A DNA stretch of 43,411 nucleotides from the NCBI GenBank assembly GCA_028278625.1, contig JANQDY010000147.1:1-43411 (forward strand), in the 5' to 3' direction. The notes beneath the pieces are model-generated. The model was given only the letters and a program-made list of their open reading frames with translations. It was not told the origin of the DNA and searched no databases. Both the position numbers and the translations under genes were made by a program. The stretch comes from Thermodesulfobacteriota bacterium. GTDB lineage: Bacteria > Desulfobacterota > DSM-4660 > Desulfatiglandales > Desulfatiglandaceae. Each line of letters starts with the position of its first letter. Position 1 is the first letter of the stretch. Positions 6,786 to 15,052 of this stretch are shown here, piece by piece.

Positions 6786-8876
6786 TCAAACAGTGCTTTT
6801 CACCTGGATATTGTCGGCCATGGGCAGGCAAATCTTAAAAGTGGTCCCCTTACCAGGGTCGCTTTTGACATCTATGGACCCCCGGTGCCGGGTGACGATA
6901 CCGTAGACCACTGAAAGTCCGAGGCCAACCCCTTTTCCTTCCTCTTTGGTGGTAAAAAAAGGCTCAAAAATGTCCTTCAGATGTCCTTTTGGTATTCCAC
7001 AGCCGGTATCGGAAATTCGGATTTCCATGGTCTCTGCACCGGCGGAACGTTTCACTGATACGGTCAGGATCCCGCCTTCGGTCATGGCTTCGGATGCATT
7101 TCCAACAACGTTTAAAAGCGCTTGCTGGATCTGTTTAAAATCGCACTCAATATTGGGCAGATTTGGCTCGATGCTCTTAATCACCTTGACACCCTTCATT
7201 TCCAAATCATGGGACAAAAGCGCGAGGGTCCGATCCACAATTTCCTCGATATTCCTGTTTTCAATGCTGATCCGGGATTGGCGGGAAAAAGCCAGGAGGT
7301 TTTTGACGATTTCACCGCACCGTGCCGTTTCGGATTCCATAATATTGAGATATTTTTCGATATCATCCGCCCTTTCAGGTGTCAACCGCCCACTTCTATT
7401 CTGTTTAATCATCAAGCGGTTATAGGTCAGTACAGCCGCCAGGGGATTGTTGATCTCGTGGGCAATGGTGGCGGACAACTTGCCCAGAGAGGCGAGTTTC
7501 TCCTGAGCAATCACCTGTTCCTGCGCCTCCTTGAGATCTTGATAGGCTTTCTTGAGATTCTCATAGAGCGCGGCCTTTTCAATGGCCACGCCGATCTGGT
7601 TTCCGATGGCGGAGAGGAACTCCAGGTAATCCTTTGAAAAATCAGATGCGGATCGACTGGAGATAACCATGGCTCCCACCGGTTCGCCCTTTGAAACCAG
7701 GGGCACATAAATCGCTGACTGAATCCCTTCTTCGGCAAGCAGGTCAGCGCAAGGATCATCCAGTTCCGATGGATTGGTGACCACTTTGGTTTCCGCCGAC
7801 ATCAGCGTCTTTCCCAGGTAGCCTTCCCCCAACCCACGGGTTTGGATACGTCCGTTTTCCACGAACCGCGTAGACAAGCCTTTGCTGGCCAGCAACTCCA
7901 ACGTCTGTTTTTGCTTGTTGAAACGGTAAATCCTGACACTCACCGATTCGAGAATTTCCAGGATCTTCGTAACGGTATTGCTCACGATTTCATCAAGGTC
8001 CAGAGTGCTCCCGATGGCCATGGAAGTGGCGTTCAGCATGGCCAGCCATTTGTTCCGCCGTTCGATCTGTTCCTGCACCTTCTTTCTTTTGGTAATATCC
8101 CGCACGATGAAAACATAACCGGTAATCTGACCCGCCACATCCAGGGTGACATTGGCGGTTAAACGGCCGTAGAACAGGGATCCGTCCTTTCTCAGAAGGG
8201 ATGCTTCAAAGCCGGTGAGAAAACCGTCTTGCAACAGTTTTTTCTGGAACCGATACAGTTCGTTGTCATCTTTGAAGAATTCCGTGACCGATTCCGTTTG
8301 GAGGACCTCTTCCCGCTTGGAGAATCCTAAGATATCAATGCCGGCCTGATTTACCTCCAGGACGGCCCCTTTTGAATCGATGAGCATGATGGCATCACCC
8401 GAACGCTCGAAAATGGTTCGGTATTTCTCCTCAGACTGACGCAGGCGGTTCAACCGCTCTGATATCACCTGCTCTAAATTGCCGGAGACTCGGGAAAAGT
8501 CCTTCAACAACTTCCCATTTTCCGTGATGTCAACGGCCGTCTCCAGAACGTATGCAATCCTGTTGCGGGAATCCTTGACCGGCGTAGTTCGAAGCAGCAT
8601 CTGCGCCTTTCTGCCGTCCTTCATGACGACATTTTCTTCACGCTGATAGCTTTTTCCGTCCCGGAATGTCCGCTCCACAATGCAATCATCACATTTGGAA
8701 TCCCTTTTCTTCCAGGCTTGGTAACAAAAACCCTTCGGGTGCCCGCCGAATCGTTCTTTGAACAGATCATTGGCCATGACGACCTCATAGTTTCGGTTCA
8801 CCGCCACTATGTACTCGGTAATGTTCTTCAGAAAGGGCTGGTAATTGCCGCTGGATATGGTCTCAAAGTTGTTCAC
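6786..8876 (-). CDS. Soluble PAS-PAS-GAF sensor histidine kinase (NtrB-like)
   Basis: The 696-residue kinase shows no membrane segment, so it should sense a cytoplasmic cue. A first PAS domain (about 15-120) contains Cys 51, 62 and 65 (FCYQAW, KCDDC), a pattern that could bind metal or a redox cofactor. A second PAS (about 147-265), a GAF domain (about 285-435) and a short coiled coil follow. The dimerisation domain carries His473 in IAHEINNPLA, and the ATPase domain shows DTGCGIP, FEPFFTTKEEGKGVGLGLS. Translation starts with GTG after GAGGTGA. It heads the operon with the sigma-54 response regulator, its likely partner, and archaemetzincin. The transhydrogenase operon starts divergently 156 bp away. 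Confidence 0.93.
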   Translation of the reverse strand: MNNFETISSGNYQPFLKNITEYIVAVNRNYEVVMANDLFKERFGGHPKGFCYQAWKKRDSKCDDCIVERTFRDGKSYQREENVVMKDGRKAQMLLRTTPVKDSRNRIAYVLETAVDITENGKLLKDFSRVSGNLEQVISERLNRLRQSEEKYRTIFERSGDAIMLIDSKGAVLEVNQAGIDILGFSKREEVLQTESVTEFFKDDNELYRFQKKLLQDGFLTGFEASLLRKDGSLFYGRLTANVTLDVAGQITGYVFIVRDITKRKKVQEQIERRNKWLAMLNATSMAIGSTLDLDEIVSNTVTKILEILESVSVRIYRFNKQKQTLELLASKGLSTRFVENGRIQTRGLGEGYLGKTLMSAETKVVTNPSELDDPCADLLAEEGIQSAIYVPLVSKGEPVGAMVISSRSASDFSKDYLEFLSAIGNQIGVAIEKAALYENLKKAYQDLKEAQEQVIAQEKLASLGKLSATIAHEINNPLAAVLTYNRLMIKQNRSGRLTPERADDIEKYLNIMESETARCGEIVKNLLAFSRQSRISIENRNIEEIVDRTLALLSHDLEMKGVKVIKSIEPNLPNIECDFKQIQQALLNVVGNASEAMTEGGILTVSVKRSAGAETMEIRISDTGCGIPKGHLKDIFEPFFTTKEEGKGVGLGLSVVYGIVTRHRGSIDVKSDPGKGTTFKICLPMADNIQVKSTV

Positions 8877-8945
8877 GTGATCACCTCGTGACGCAATAAA
8901 TATTCCTTGACAAACAGAGAATTATTAAAGATGGTAACACGATTT

Positions 8946-8968
8946 TTGGAGAATTGCCATTTCTCCAA
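8946..8968. promoter_or_regulatory. Perfect 8-7-8 inverted repeat in the divergent control region
   Basis: TTGGAGAA (8946-8953) and TTCTCCAA (8961-8968) flank a 7-nt spacer, 64 nt before the ATG of the NuoE-like gene and 70 nt from the kinase start. It may be an operator or an activator site. It could also form an RNA hairpin in the transhydrogenase leader, since TTTTT follows within 5 nt. Confidence 0.4.
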
Positions 8969-9032
8969 GGATTTTTCCCTAAGACAGCAGAGGTTATCAA
9001 GGTTTAGAGATGTCAAGAAAGAGGTTTTGCCC

Positions 9033-9509
9033 ATGAGCGTAGATCTTTCACCAACCAAAGAACTCATTGAAAAATACAGCCAGAAGAAGGGCGCTTTAAT
9101 TCCGCTCCTGCAGGATATCCAAGGCGCCTACGGCTATGTCCCTGATGATGCTGTGCAGCTGGTGGCAAAGGAACTGGCCATATTCCCTGTGGAGATATAC
9201 GGGGTATTGACCTTTTACACACAGTTTTACCTGACCCCTCGCGGCAAACACACTATCCGGGTATGCCAGGGAACGGCCTGCCATGTAATGGGTGCCAAAG
9301 GCCTGTTCGATTATCTCCTGGAGAAACTGGAAGTTGAAGAAGGGGAGACAACGAAAGATGGCTTGTTCACCGTGGAACGGGTAGCATGTCTTGGATGCTG
9401 CGGCATGGCGCCCGTCATCATGATCGATGACGATTTTTACGGACATTGCACGATTCAGAATATCGAAGAAACATGGAACAAGTATCGATCGGAGAAAGAG
9501 GAATCATGA
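9033..9509 (+). CDS. stnA: NuoE-like [2Fe-2S] subunit of a transhydrogenase complex
   Basis: The 158-residue thioredoxin-fold subunit carries one [2Fe-2S] cluster bound by Cys 78, 83, 119 and 123 (CQGTAC and CLGCC), as in NuoE, HoxE and HydC-type proteins. The N-terminal helical part (LIPLLQDIQGAYGYVPDDAVQLVAK) is also typical. The start was set at 9033 (MSVDLSP), preceded by AGAGG; the frame runs upstream to 8907 without a good site. The stop overlaps the next start in ATGA. With the NuoF-like and NuoG/GltD-like genes it forms the three-gene set of Stn-type NAD(H)/NADP(H)/ferredoxin transhydrogenases; assignment to Stn rests on this gene set. Confidence 0.88.
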   Translation: MSVDLSPTKELIEKYSQKKGALIPLLQDIQGAYGYVPDDAVQLVAKELAIFPVEIYGVLTFYTQFYLTPRGKHTIRVCQGTACHVMGAKGLFDYLLEKLEVEEGETTKDGLFTVERVACLGCCGMAPVIMIDDDFYGHCTIQNIEETWNKYRSEKEES

Positions 9510-11260
9510 AAAATAGAATACTCATATGCACGGGTACCAGCGGCATTTCAGCCGGAGCAGAAAAAGTCGCGGACCTCTTTCGTGAAGGGTTGAAACAGAA
9601 CAATTTGCAGGATGACTATGACGTCATCCAAACGGGCGACCGGGGATTGTTCAGAGATGTCCTCGTGGATATTGTCCCCCCGGAAGGCGAAAGGATCACC
9701 TATGAATACGTATCCCCTGATGACGTTTCAAAAATTGTGGAAGAGCACCTGGTAAATGGGGAGCCGGTCAAGAAGAAGGTGGCAGGCGATGATTACAAAC
9801 AGTTTTTTGCCACCCAGACCCGTATCGTTCTTGCCAATTGCGGTGAAATCGATCCCGAAAGCCTGGACGACTATGAGGCACAAAACGGTTACAAGGCGCT
9901 TCAGAAAGTCCTCGCCATGAGCCCCAAGGAGGTCATCGAACAAATGAAGGCCGCAGGCCTCCGCGGCCGCGGCGGTGCGGGGTTCCCGGCGGGAATGAAA
10001 TGGGATTTCTGCAGGCAAGCGGAAGGGGACCAGAAATACATGGTCTGCAACGCCGACGAAGGTGATCCCGGCGCCTTTATGGACCGTAGCGTCCTCGAAG
10101 GAGATCCCCATGCGGTCGTCGAAGGGATGATCATCGCCGGCTATGCCATCGGCGCCACCGAGGGGTACATCTACTGCCGGGCCGAATATCCCGTGGCCAT
10201 CAAACGTTTGACAATCGCCATTTCCCAGGCTGAAGAACGTGGTTACCTGGGAAACAACATATTGGGAAGCGACCACTCTTTTCATTTGACCATTAAACAG
10301 GGTGCGGGCGCCTTTGTCTGCGGAGAAGAGACGGCGCTCTTGGCCTCCATCGAAGGGCTGCGGGGAATGCCCAAACCGAGGCCCCCCTTTCCGGCACAAA
10401 AAGGGCTTTGGGGAAAGCCCACCACCATCAACAATGTGGAAACGCTTGCCAGTGTTCGGCACGTGTATGAAAAAGGCGCCGATTGGTTCGCATCCATCGG
10501 CACGGAAAACAGCAAAGGAACAAAGGTTTTTGCCCTGGCCGGGAAGATAAAGAACACCGGCCTGGTGGAAGTCCCCATGGGCATAACCATTCGTGATATC
10601 GTTTTTGGACCCGGTGGCGGAATGCTCAAAAAGAAGGCCAAATTCAAAGGGATTCAACTGGGGGGTCCTTCGGGCGGCTGTCTGCCTGAGAGCCTGCTGG
10701 ACACGCCCATCGATTACGAATCCATCAATAAGACGGGCGCCATCATGGGGTCGGGCGGAATGGTTGTTATGGATACCCGCACCTGCATGGTGGATGTTGC
10801 CCGGTTTTTCCTGGACTTCACCGTGGCGGAATCCTGCGGAAAGTGCGTTCCCTGCCGTGTGGGTTTAAAGAGAACCTTGGAAGTCTTGGACGAGATCACC
10901 GGGGGACGGGGAACGGAGGACCATTTGACGTTTCTGCGGGAGACGGGAAACACCATTAAGAATACGGCGCTCTGCGGATTGGGGAACACGGCCCCGAACC
11001 CTGTGCTAACCACCCTGCAATACTTTCCGGAAGAATATGCGGCACACATTCATGACCGGGAGTGCCCGTCACATGTCTGTACGGCGCTTATCAAGTTTGA
11101 GTTCATCGAAGAAAACTGCACCAAATGCGGACTGTGCCATAAGGCCTGCCCGGTTGAAGCAATTGAATGGAAAAAGAAGCAATATCCTGTCCTTGACAAG
11201 GAAAAATGCATAAAATGTAAATCCTGCATCGATGCATGTAATTTTGAGGCGATACAATGA
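9506..11260 (+). CDS. stnB: NuoF-like FMN/Fe-S NAD(H)-binding subunit with degenerate N-terminal domain
   Basis: The 584-residue subunit is the probable bifurcating core. It has the FMN/NAD-binding stretch GLRGRGGAGFPAGMKW and VCNADEGDPGAF, the [4Fe-4S] motif SCGKCVPCR with a later CGLG cysteine, and two C-terminal ferredoxin clusters (CTKCGLCHKAC and CIKCKSCIDAC). The N-terminal thioredoxin-like extension of HydB/HndC proteins is present in outline (ILICTGTSG) but has kept only Cys8 of the four usual [2Fe-2S] ligands, so that cluster is probably missing. The start is the ATG overlapping the NuoE-like stop codon. Family knowledge puts FMN-based bifurcation in such subunits; the direction in vivo cannot be read from sequence. 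Confidence 0.9.
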   Translation: MKNRILICTGTSGISAGAEKVADLFREGLKQNNLQDDYDVIQTGDRGLFRDVLVDIVPPEGERITYEYVSPDDVSKIVEEHLVNGEPVKKKVAGDDYKQFFATQTRIVLANCGEIDPESLDDYEAQNGYKALQKVLAMSPKEVIEQMKAAGLRGRGGAGFPAGMKWDFCRQAEGDQKYMVCNADEGDPGAFMDRSVLEGDPHAVVEGMIIAGYAIGATEGYIYCRAEYPVAIKRLTIAISQAEERGYLGNNILGSDHSFHLTIKQGAGAFVCGEETALLASIEGLRGMPKPRPPFPAQKGLWGKPTTINNVETLASVRHVYEKGADWFASIGTENSKGTKVFALAGKIKNTGLVEVPMGITIRDIVFGPGGGMLKKKAKFKGIQLGGPSGGCLPESLLDTPIDYESINKTGAIMGSGGMVVMDTRTCMVDVARFFLDFTVAESCGKCVPCRVGLKRTLEVLDEITGGRGTEDHLTFLRETGNTIKNTALCGLGNTAPNPVLTTLQYFPEEYAAHIHDRECPSHVCTALIKFEFIEENCTKCGLCHKACPVEAIEWKKKQYPVLDKEKCIKCKSCIDACNFEAIQ

Positions 11261-13338
11261 TACATATTACAATTGATGATCAGCAGTTACAGGTGGAAGA
11301 GGGAAAAACCGTGCTTGAGGCGGCATTCGACGCAGGCATTTACATCCCCAATCTGTGTTATCATCCTGATTTACCCCCTCTTGGGGCATGCCGACTGTGC
11401 CTCGTTGAAATTGAGAACATGCGCGGCTTTCCCCCGTCTTGTACCACCTACGTATCCGAAGGGATGATCGTTCGGACCAACACGCCTCAACTGCAGGAAT
11501 TCAGAAAAAGCATTATCTGGTTTTTGCTGAGCGACCATCCGAAAGAACTCAAGGAATCGACGCAGTTTCAAAAAGTGGTGAAGTATGTGGGGGTTGAGGA
11601 CATACTGCCGGGCCACGTTTCCGAACCGAGAAAGCTGCCGGAGATTCCAGAAGACGAACCGGTCTACGTTCGGGACCTGGAACGGTGTATTTTATGTGAA
11701 CGATGCGTTCGAATGTGCCAGGAAGTCCGTGGCATCGGCGCCATCGGATTGATCAACCGGGGTATCGGGACATACGTGGGCACTCAGGCCAACGTTCCCA
11801 TCATGGACTCAGGGTGCAAGTTTTGCGAGGCGTGCGTGGAAGTCTGTCCCACCGGGGCCATTGTGGACAAAGCGTCTTTTACGGAAGATGAGCGCGAAGC
11901 CTTCATTCTGCCGTGCACCAACACCTGCCCTGCCGGCATTGACGTGGCCCGTTATGTTCGGCTGATTGCCGAAGGCAGATATCAGGACGCGATTGAAGTC
12001 ATCCGCGAAACCGTACCCCTGCCCTATACCCTTGGGTGTGTCTGTCCCCATCCCTGTGAGGACGCATGCCGGCGGGGGGATGTGAATGAGGCCATCAGCA
12101 TCCGAGCCCTTAAAAAATTCGTCGCGGAACAGGATAACGGCAGATGGCGCGAAAAACTGGAAATTCTTCCCGATACCGGAAAAAAGGTGGCGGTTGTGGG
12201 CGCTGGTCCGGCAGGCCTTACCGCCGCCTGGTTCATCAGAAAAAAAGGACACGCCGTCACCGTGTTTGAAGCCTTGGATAAAGGGGGTGGCACCATGCGT
12301 ATCGGAATCCCCGAGTACCGCTTGCCCCGCCCTGTGCTGGACCAGGAAATCAAGGATATCGAGGATATCGGCGTGGAATTCCGTTACAACACATCCGTTG
12401 AATCCCTGGATAGCCTTTTTGATGAAGGATTCGATGCCGTCTTCCTGGGGGTGGGAGCGACCAAAGGGACCACCATGGGGATTCCGGGTGAGGACGACCC
12501 CCGTGTTCTGGACGGTCTCTCGGTCCTGCGCAGCATTAACCTCAAAGGGGAGTCTCAGCTGAAAGGACGCATCGCCGTTGTGGGCGGTGGAAACGTGGCC
12601 ATTGACGTGGCCCGCTGCGGTCTCAGAGTGGGCGCAAGCGAAGTCACCATGCTCTACCGGCGGACGCGCAAGGAAATGCCCGCATCCCCCGAAGAAATTG
12701 AAGCGGCCTTGAACGAAGGTGTTAACATCGATTATTTGGTGGCCCCCATCCGCCTTATTGCCCAGGACGACTGCCTCCAGGTTCAATGCATCCGCATGGA
12801 GCTGGGCAAGCCCGACGCCAGCGGCCGCCGTCGCCCGGTTCCCGTTGAGGGAAGTGAGTTCATGCTTGAAGTCGATTTCTTCGTTATGGCCATTGGACAA
12901 AAGGCGGTTATCCCCAAAGCCTTTAACGTTGAATTGACGAGGCGCGGTTATATCAAAGCTGAGGACGGAATCGTCCATTCCCGGAAACGGGTCTTTACCG
13001 GCGGGGATGTGATGAGCGGTCCGGCAACGGTTATCGAAGCCATTAACGGGGCTAGAATCGCCGCCTCGGAAATCGACAAGTATTTAGGGGGCTCAGGCGA
13101 CATCATGCAGCGTTTCATACCCGAGGAACCGGAAAACAAACGCCTGGGCAGAGACGAAGGGTTCGCGTACTGGAAACGGATGCACGAGGAGATGCTCCCC
13201 GTGGAGGAATGCCTGAAAGGCTTTGATGAGGTGGAGCATGTTTTCGATGAAAACTCGGCCCTTGAAGAATCGAAACGGTGCCTGCGCTGTCAGTTGCGGC
13301 TGACAATCGGCAACGTTCCCATGCCTACCGAAGAATAG
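11257..13338 (+). CDS. stnC: NuoG/GltD fusion: Fe-S and FAD/NADPH subunit
   Basis: This 693-residue fusion starts with a NuoG-like [2Fe-2S] domain (Cys 34, 45, 48, 62). The HxxxC cluster segment that normally follows is reduced to DHP without its cysteines. A two-[4Fe-4S] ferredoxin domain comes next (Cys 144/147/150/154 and 187/190/193/197). The rest resembles the small subunit of glutamate synthase and NfnB: a Cys-rich linker (220, 224, 261, 263, 267, 271), an FAD site GAGPAG (315-320), and a second Rossmann fold GGGNVAIDVA with YRRTRKEMPA, typical for NADPH. The ATG overlaps the preceding stop. This should be the NADP(H) end of the Stn-like complex. A terminator follows. Confidence 0.9.
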   Translation: MIHITIDDQQLQVEEGKTVLEAAFDAGIYIPNLCYHPDLPPLGACRLCLVEIENMRGFPPSCTTYVSEGMIVRTNTPQLQEFRKSIIWFLLSDHPKELKESTQFQKVVKYVGVEDILPGHVSEPRKLPEIPEDEPVYVRDLERCILCERCVRMCQEVRGIGAIGLINRGIGTYVGTQANVPIMDSGCKFCEACVEVCPTGAIVDKASFTEDEREAFILPCTNTCPAGIDVARYVRLIAEGRYQDAIEVIRETVPLPYTLGCVCPHPCEDACRRGDVNEAISIRALKKFVAEQDNGRWREKLEILPDTGKKVAVVGAGPAGLTAAWFIRKKGHAVTVFEALDKGGGTMRIGIPEYRLPRPVLDQEIKDIEDIGVEFRYNTSVESLDSLFDEGFDAVFLGVGATKGTTMGIPGEDDPRVLDGLSVLRSINLKGESQLKGRIAVVGGGNVAIDVARCGLRVGASEVTMLYRRTRKEMPASPEEIEAALNEGVNIDYLVAPIRLIAQDDCLQVQCIRMELGKPDASGRRRPVPVEGSEFMLEVDFFVMAIGQKAVIPKAFNVELTRRGYIKAEDGIVHSRKRVFTGGDVMSGPATVIEAINGARIAASEIDKYLGGSGDIMQRFIPEEPENKRLGRDEGFAYWKRMHEEMLPVEECLKGFDEVEHVFDENSALEESKRCLRCQLRLTIGNVPMPTEE

Positions 13339-13353
13339 CATTGCTTTTCCACG

Positions 13354-13399
13354 ACCGTTCACGGTTTCTGGCATCATGAACCGTGAACGGTTGTCTTTT
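13354..13399 (+). terminator. Intrinsic terminator after the transhydrogenase operon
   Basis: A 13-bp perfect stem (13354-13366 with 13379-13391, sequence ACCGTTCACGGTT) is followed by TGTCTTTTT. It closes the rightward transhydrogenase operon and sits against the stop codon of the convergent dedA gene. Confidence 0.85.
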
Positions 13400-14031
13400 T
13401 AGGGCGTTGACTTTCTGAGACGGAACAGGCCAAACCCCATGGCCAGAAGGATGATGCCCGCCACCACCAAGTAAGCCGTCAGTTTGTATTCCTTGCTGAG
13501 TTGGAGGAATTGGCGGCCGTGCCGGGTGATCCAATAGGGAATAAGGGCCATGGGAACAGCCCAGCATGCGCTGGCTGCCGCATTTGCCGCCATAAAGCGG
13601 CCCGGCACCATTTGAAGCGCCCCTGAAATGAGCCCCAGTGTTTGTTTAAGACCCTCCACATACCGTCCCACCACCAGCAATAGAACACCCCATCGGTTGA
13701 GCTGTTTTTCGATCCTGATGAGTCTCTCCTCTCCGGGCATGAGGCGTTTTAACCAGTGTTTGCCGGCACTGCGGCCGATGAAATATCCGGCGCAATTTCC
13801 CATGAACGTGGCGGTCATTGAAACCGCCAAAACCCATTCAATACGCAAATCCCCGTGAAAAGCCATGATCGCCGAAGCAATGAGAATGGTTTGACCCGGA
13901 GCGGGAATCCCGCATCCTTCAACGAATATGACAAAAAAGAGGGCCAGATAGCCATAATGCCGAATGAATGGCTCGATATGGGCCACGCTTTGGTGTAGCG
14001 CCGTGATAATGGTATGGGTGGTTTCCGGCAT
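13399..14031 (-). CDS. DedA/SNARE-associated family membrane protein
   Basis: The 210-residue integral membrane protein has DedA features: an N-terminal hydrophobic stretch (GYLALFFVIFVEGCGIPAPG) with the E-x-x-x-P-x-PG signature, a central G-[NS]-x-x-x-[YF]-x-x-G segment (GNCAGYFIGRSAG), then VGRYVEGLKQ with the conserved arginine and G-x-x-x-M-x-x-x-x-F, and C-terminal helices. DedA proteins are implicated in membrane homeostasis and flipping of phosphatidylethanolamine or undecaprenyl phosphate; which applies here is unknown. The start at 14031 gives the normal family length. The frame is open to 14301, but the extra residues lack a hydrophobic segment. It is convergent with the transhydrogenase operon. 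Confidence 0.85.
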   Translation of the reverse strand: MPETTHTIITALHQSVAHIEPFIRHYGYLALFFVIFVEGCGIPAPGQTILIASAIMAFHGDLRIEWVLAVSMTATFMGNCAGYFIGRSAGKHWLKRLMPGEERLIRIEKQLNRWGVLLLVVGRYVEGLKQTLGLISGALQMVPGRFMAANAAASACWAVPMALIPYWITRHGRQFLQLSKEYKLTAYLVVAGIILLAMGFGLFRLRKSTP

Positions 14032-14281
14032 GATAAGTCCCGAAACGGCACGCTCCATGGATGGTGCTTTGGCATTCAATGACAGTCCTAACTTGCGTAT
14101 CTTAGACCAACAAACCCAGCAATGCCAGTCTTCTTTTTGAAAGTCCCACATGACCTGAAAGGGAAGATTCTCTTGATTATGGGTGGTATTTGGGATAAAA
14201 AGGATTTTTACGCCAGGATTTTGGGGATGACATCCATCTGAAAGAAATCGTGCCCCTGTTTCCCAGATACAAGAAACGGAT

Positions 14282-15016
14282 ATGTTCAAAGCCACCAACA
14301 AGCAAATTCAGAAGGTCCCGGCTTCACCCAGGAAGAATGCCTGCCTCGCTTGCGGAAGAGAGGATATCGGGGCCCGAAGACGCTATTGCTCCAAAGAGTG
14401 CCGCAGTTATATCCAGTGGGTGCTCTCCCTTTCAAAGGGACTCTTAAGAGCATTAAACACCCGTTACGCCGCTTTTTTCTTTACCAGGGATCAGGTCATT
14501 CTGGATGTTTTTCCCGTTTGGAGCAAACACATCTCAAGATTCAAGCGCCGTCGAACCCTGGGAAACAAGCCGGCGGAAGACTTGAAACGAATGGTACTGG
14601 AATTTGGCAAACAATGGCACGATATGGTTAACAACAACCACTCCCAGAGTTATGCATCCCTTCACTTGGTAAACCGAAACCATCACAAATCGATTCATCT
14701 TGACGCCATCAAACCGAATCGGAACAGCAGCCCGAGGCTTTCCAAAGCTGAAACCGGGTATTTGAAAATCCTCAAGCTCAAAAGAGATGACCTGGCCGAT
14801 GGCATGACCAAGGCCAGAATAAAGACCGCCTACAAAAAGATGGCGAAGGTCTGCCACCCGGATGCCGGCGGCGACGACGATCAATTCAAGAAACTGAACG
14901 ATGCCCACCAACAGATGCTGTTATGGGCGGAAAACCCCCAGTACACCTCCCGAAAGGCTCTCCAGGACTGCTGGAGCTACGACGGCTTCACCAGCCGCTG
15001 GACACCGCCACTTTGA
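14282..15016 (+). CDS. J-domain protein with N-terminal zinc-finger-like motif
   Basis: The 244-residue protein combines a small CxxC...CxxxC motif near the N-terminus (Cys 21, 24, 36, 40; CLACG...YCSKEC) with a C-terminal J domain (about 155-215). The J domain contains the HPD tripeptide (192-194), preceded by IKTAYKKMAKV and followed by FKKLNDAHQQM. J domains stimulate the ATPase of Hsp70/DnaK. The middle part (45-150) is basic and unfamiliar. It has neither the Gly/Phe region nor the CxxCxGxG zinc domain of DnaJ, so it is a specialised co-chaperone with an unknown client. The ATG at 14282 has only a weak AAGAAA-type site. The ORP regulator gene follows 36 nt downstream and may be cotranscribed. 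Confidence 0.78.
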   Translation: MFKATNKQIQKVPASPRKNACLACGREDIGARRRYCSKECRSYIQWVLSLSKGLLRALNTRYAAFFFTRDQVILDVFPVWSKHISRFKRRRTLGNKPAEDLKRMVLEFGKQWHDMVNNNHSQSYASLHLVNRNHHKSIHLDAIKPNRNSSPRLSKAETGYLKILKLKRDDLADGMTKARIKTAYKKMAKVCHPDAGGDDDQFKKLNDAHQQMLLWAENPQYTSRKALQDCWSYDGFTSRWTPPL

Positions 15017-15052
15017 CGGTTCCTTTTCTGCTTCCTCATTTGACGGAAGGTC

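Noticed and set aside
8907..8935. TTGACA at 8907 as a promoter for the transhydrogenase operon
   Set aside because: No acceptable -10 hexamer at 16-18 nt; GATGGT is too weak to list.
8907..9032. Upstream extension of the NuoE-like gene from TTG 8907
   Set aside because: The added residues are not NuoE-like and include the palindrome; ATG 9033 has an AGAGG site and gives the family's length.
9728..10657. 309-codon minus-strand frame opposite the NuoF-like gene
   Set aside because: Long only because of codon bias on the real strand; the plus strand encodes a complete NuoF-like protein.
11809..12978. 389-codon minus-strand frame opposite the NuoG/GltD gene
   Set aside because: Antisense shadow; no start signal and no recognisable domain.
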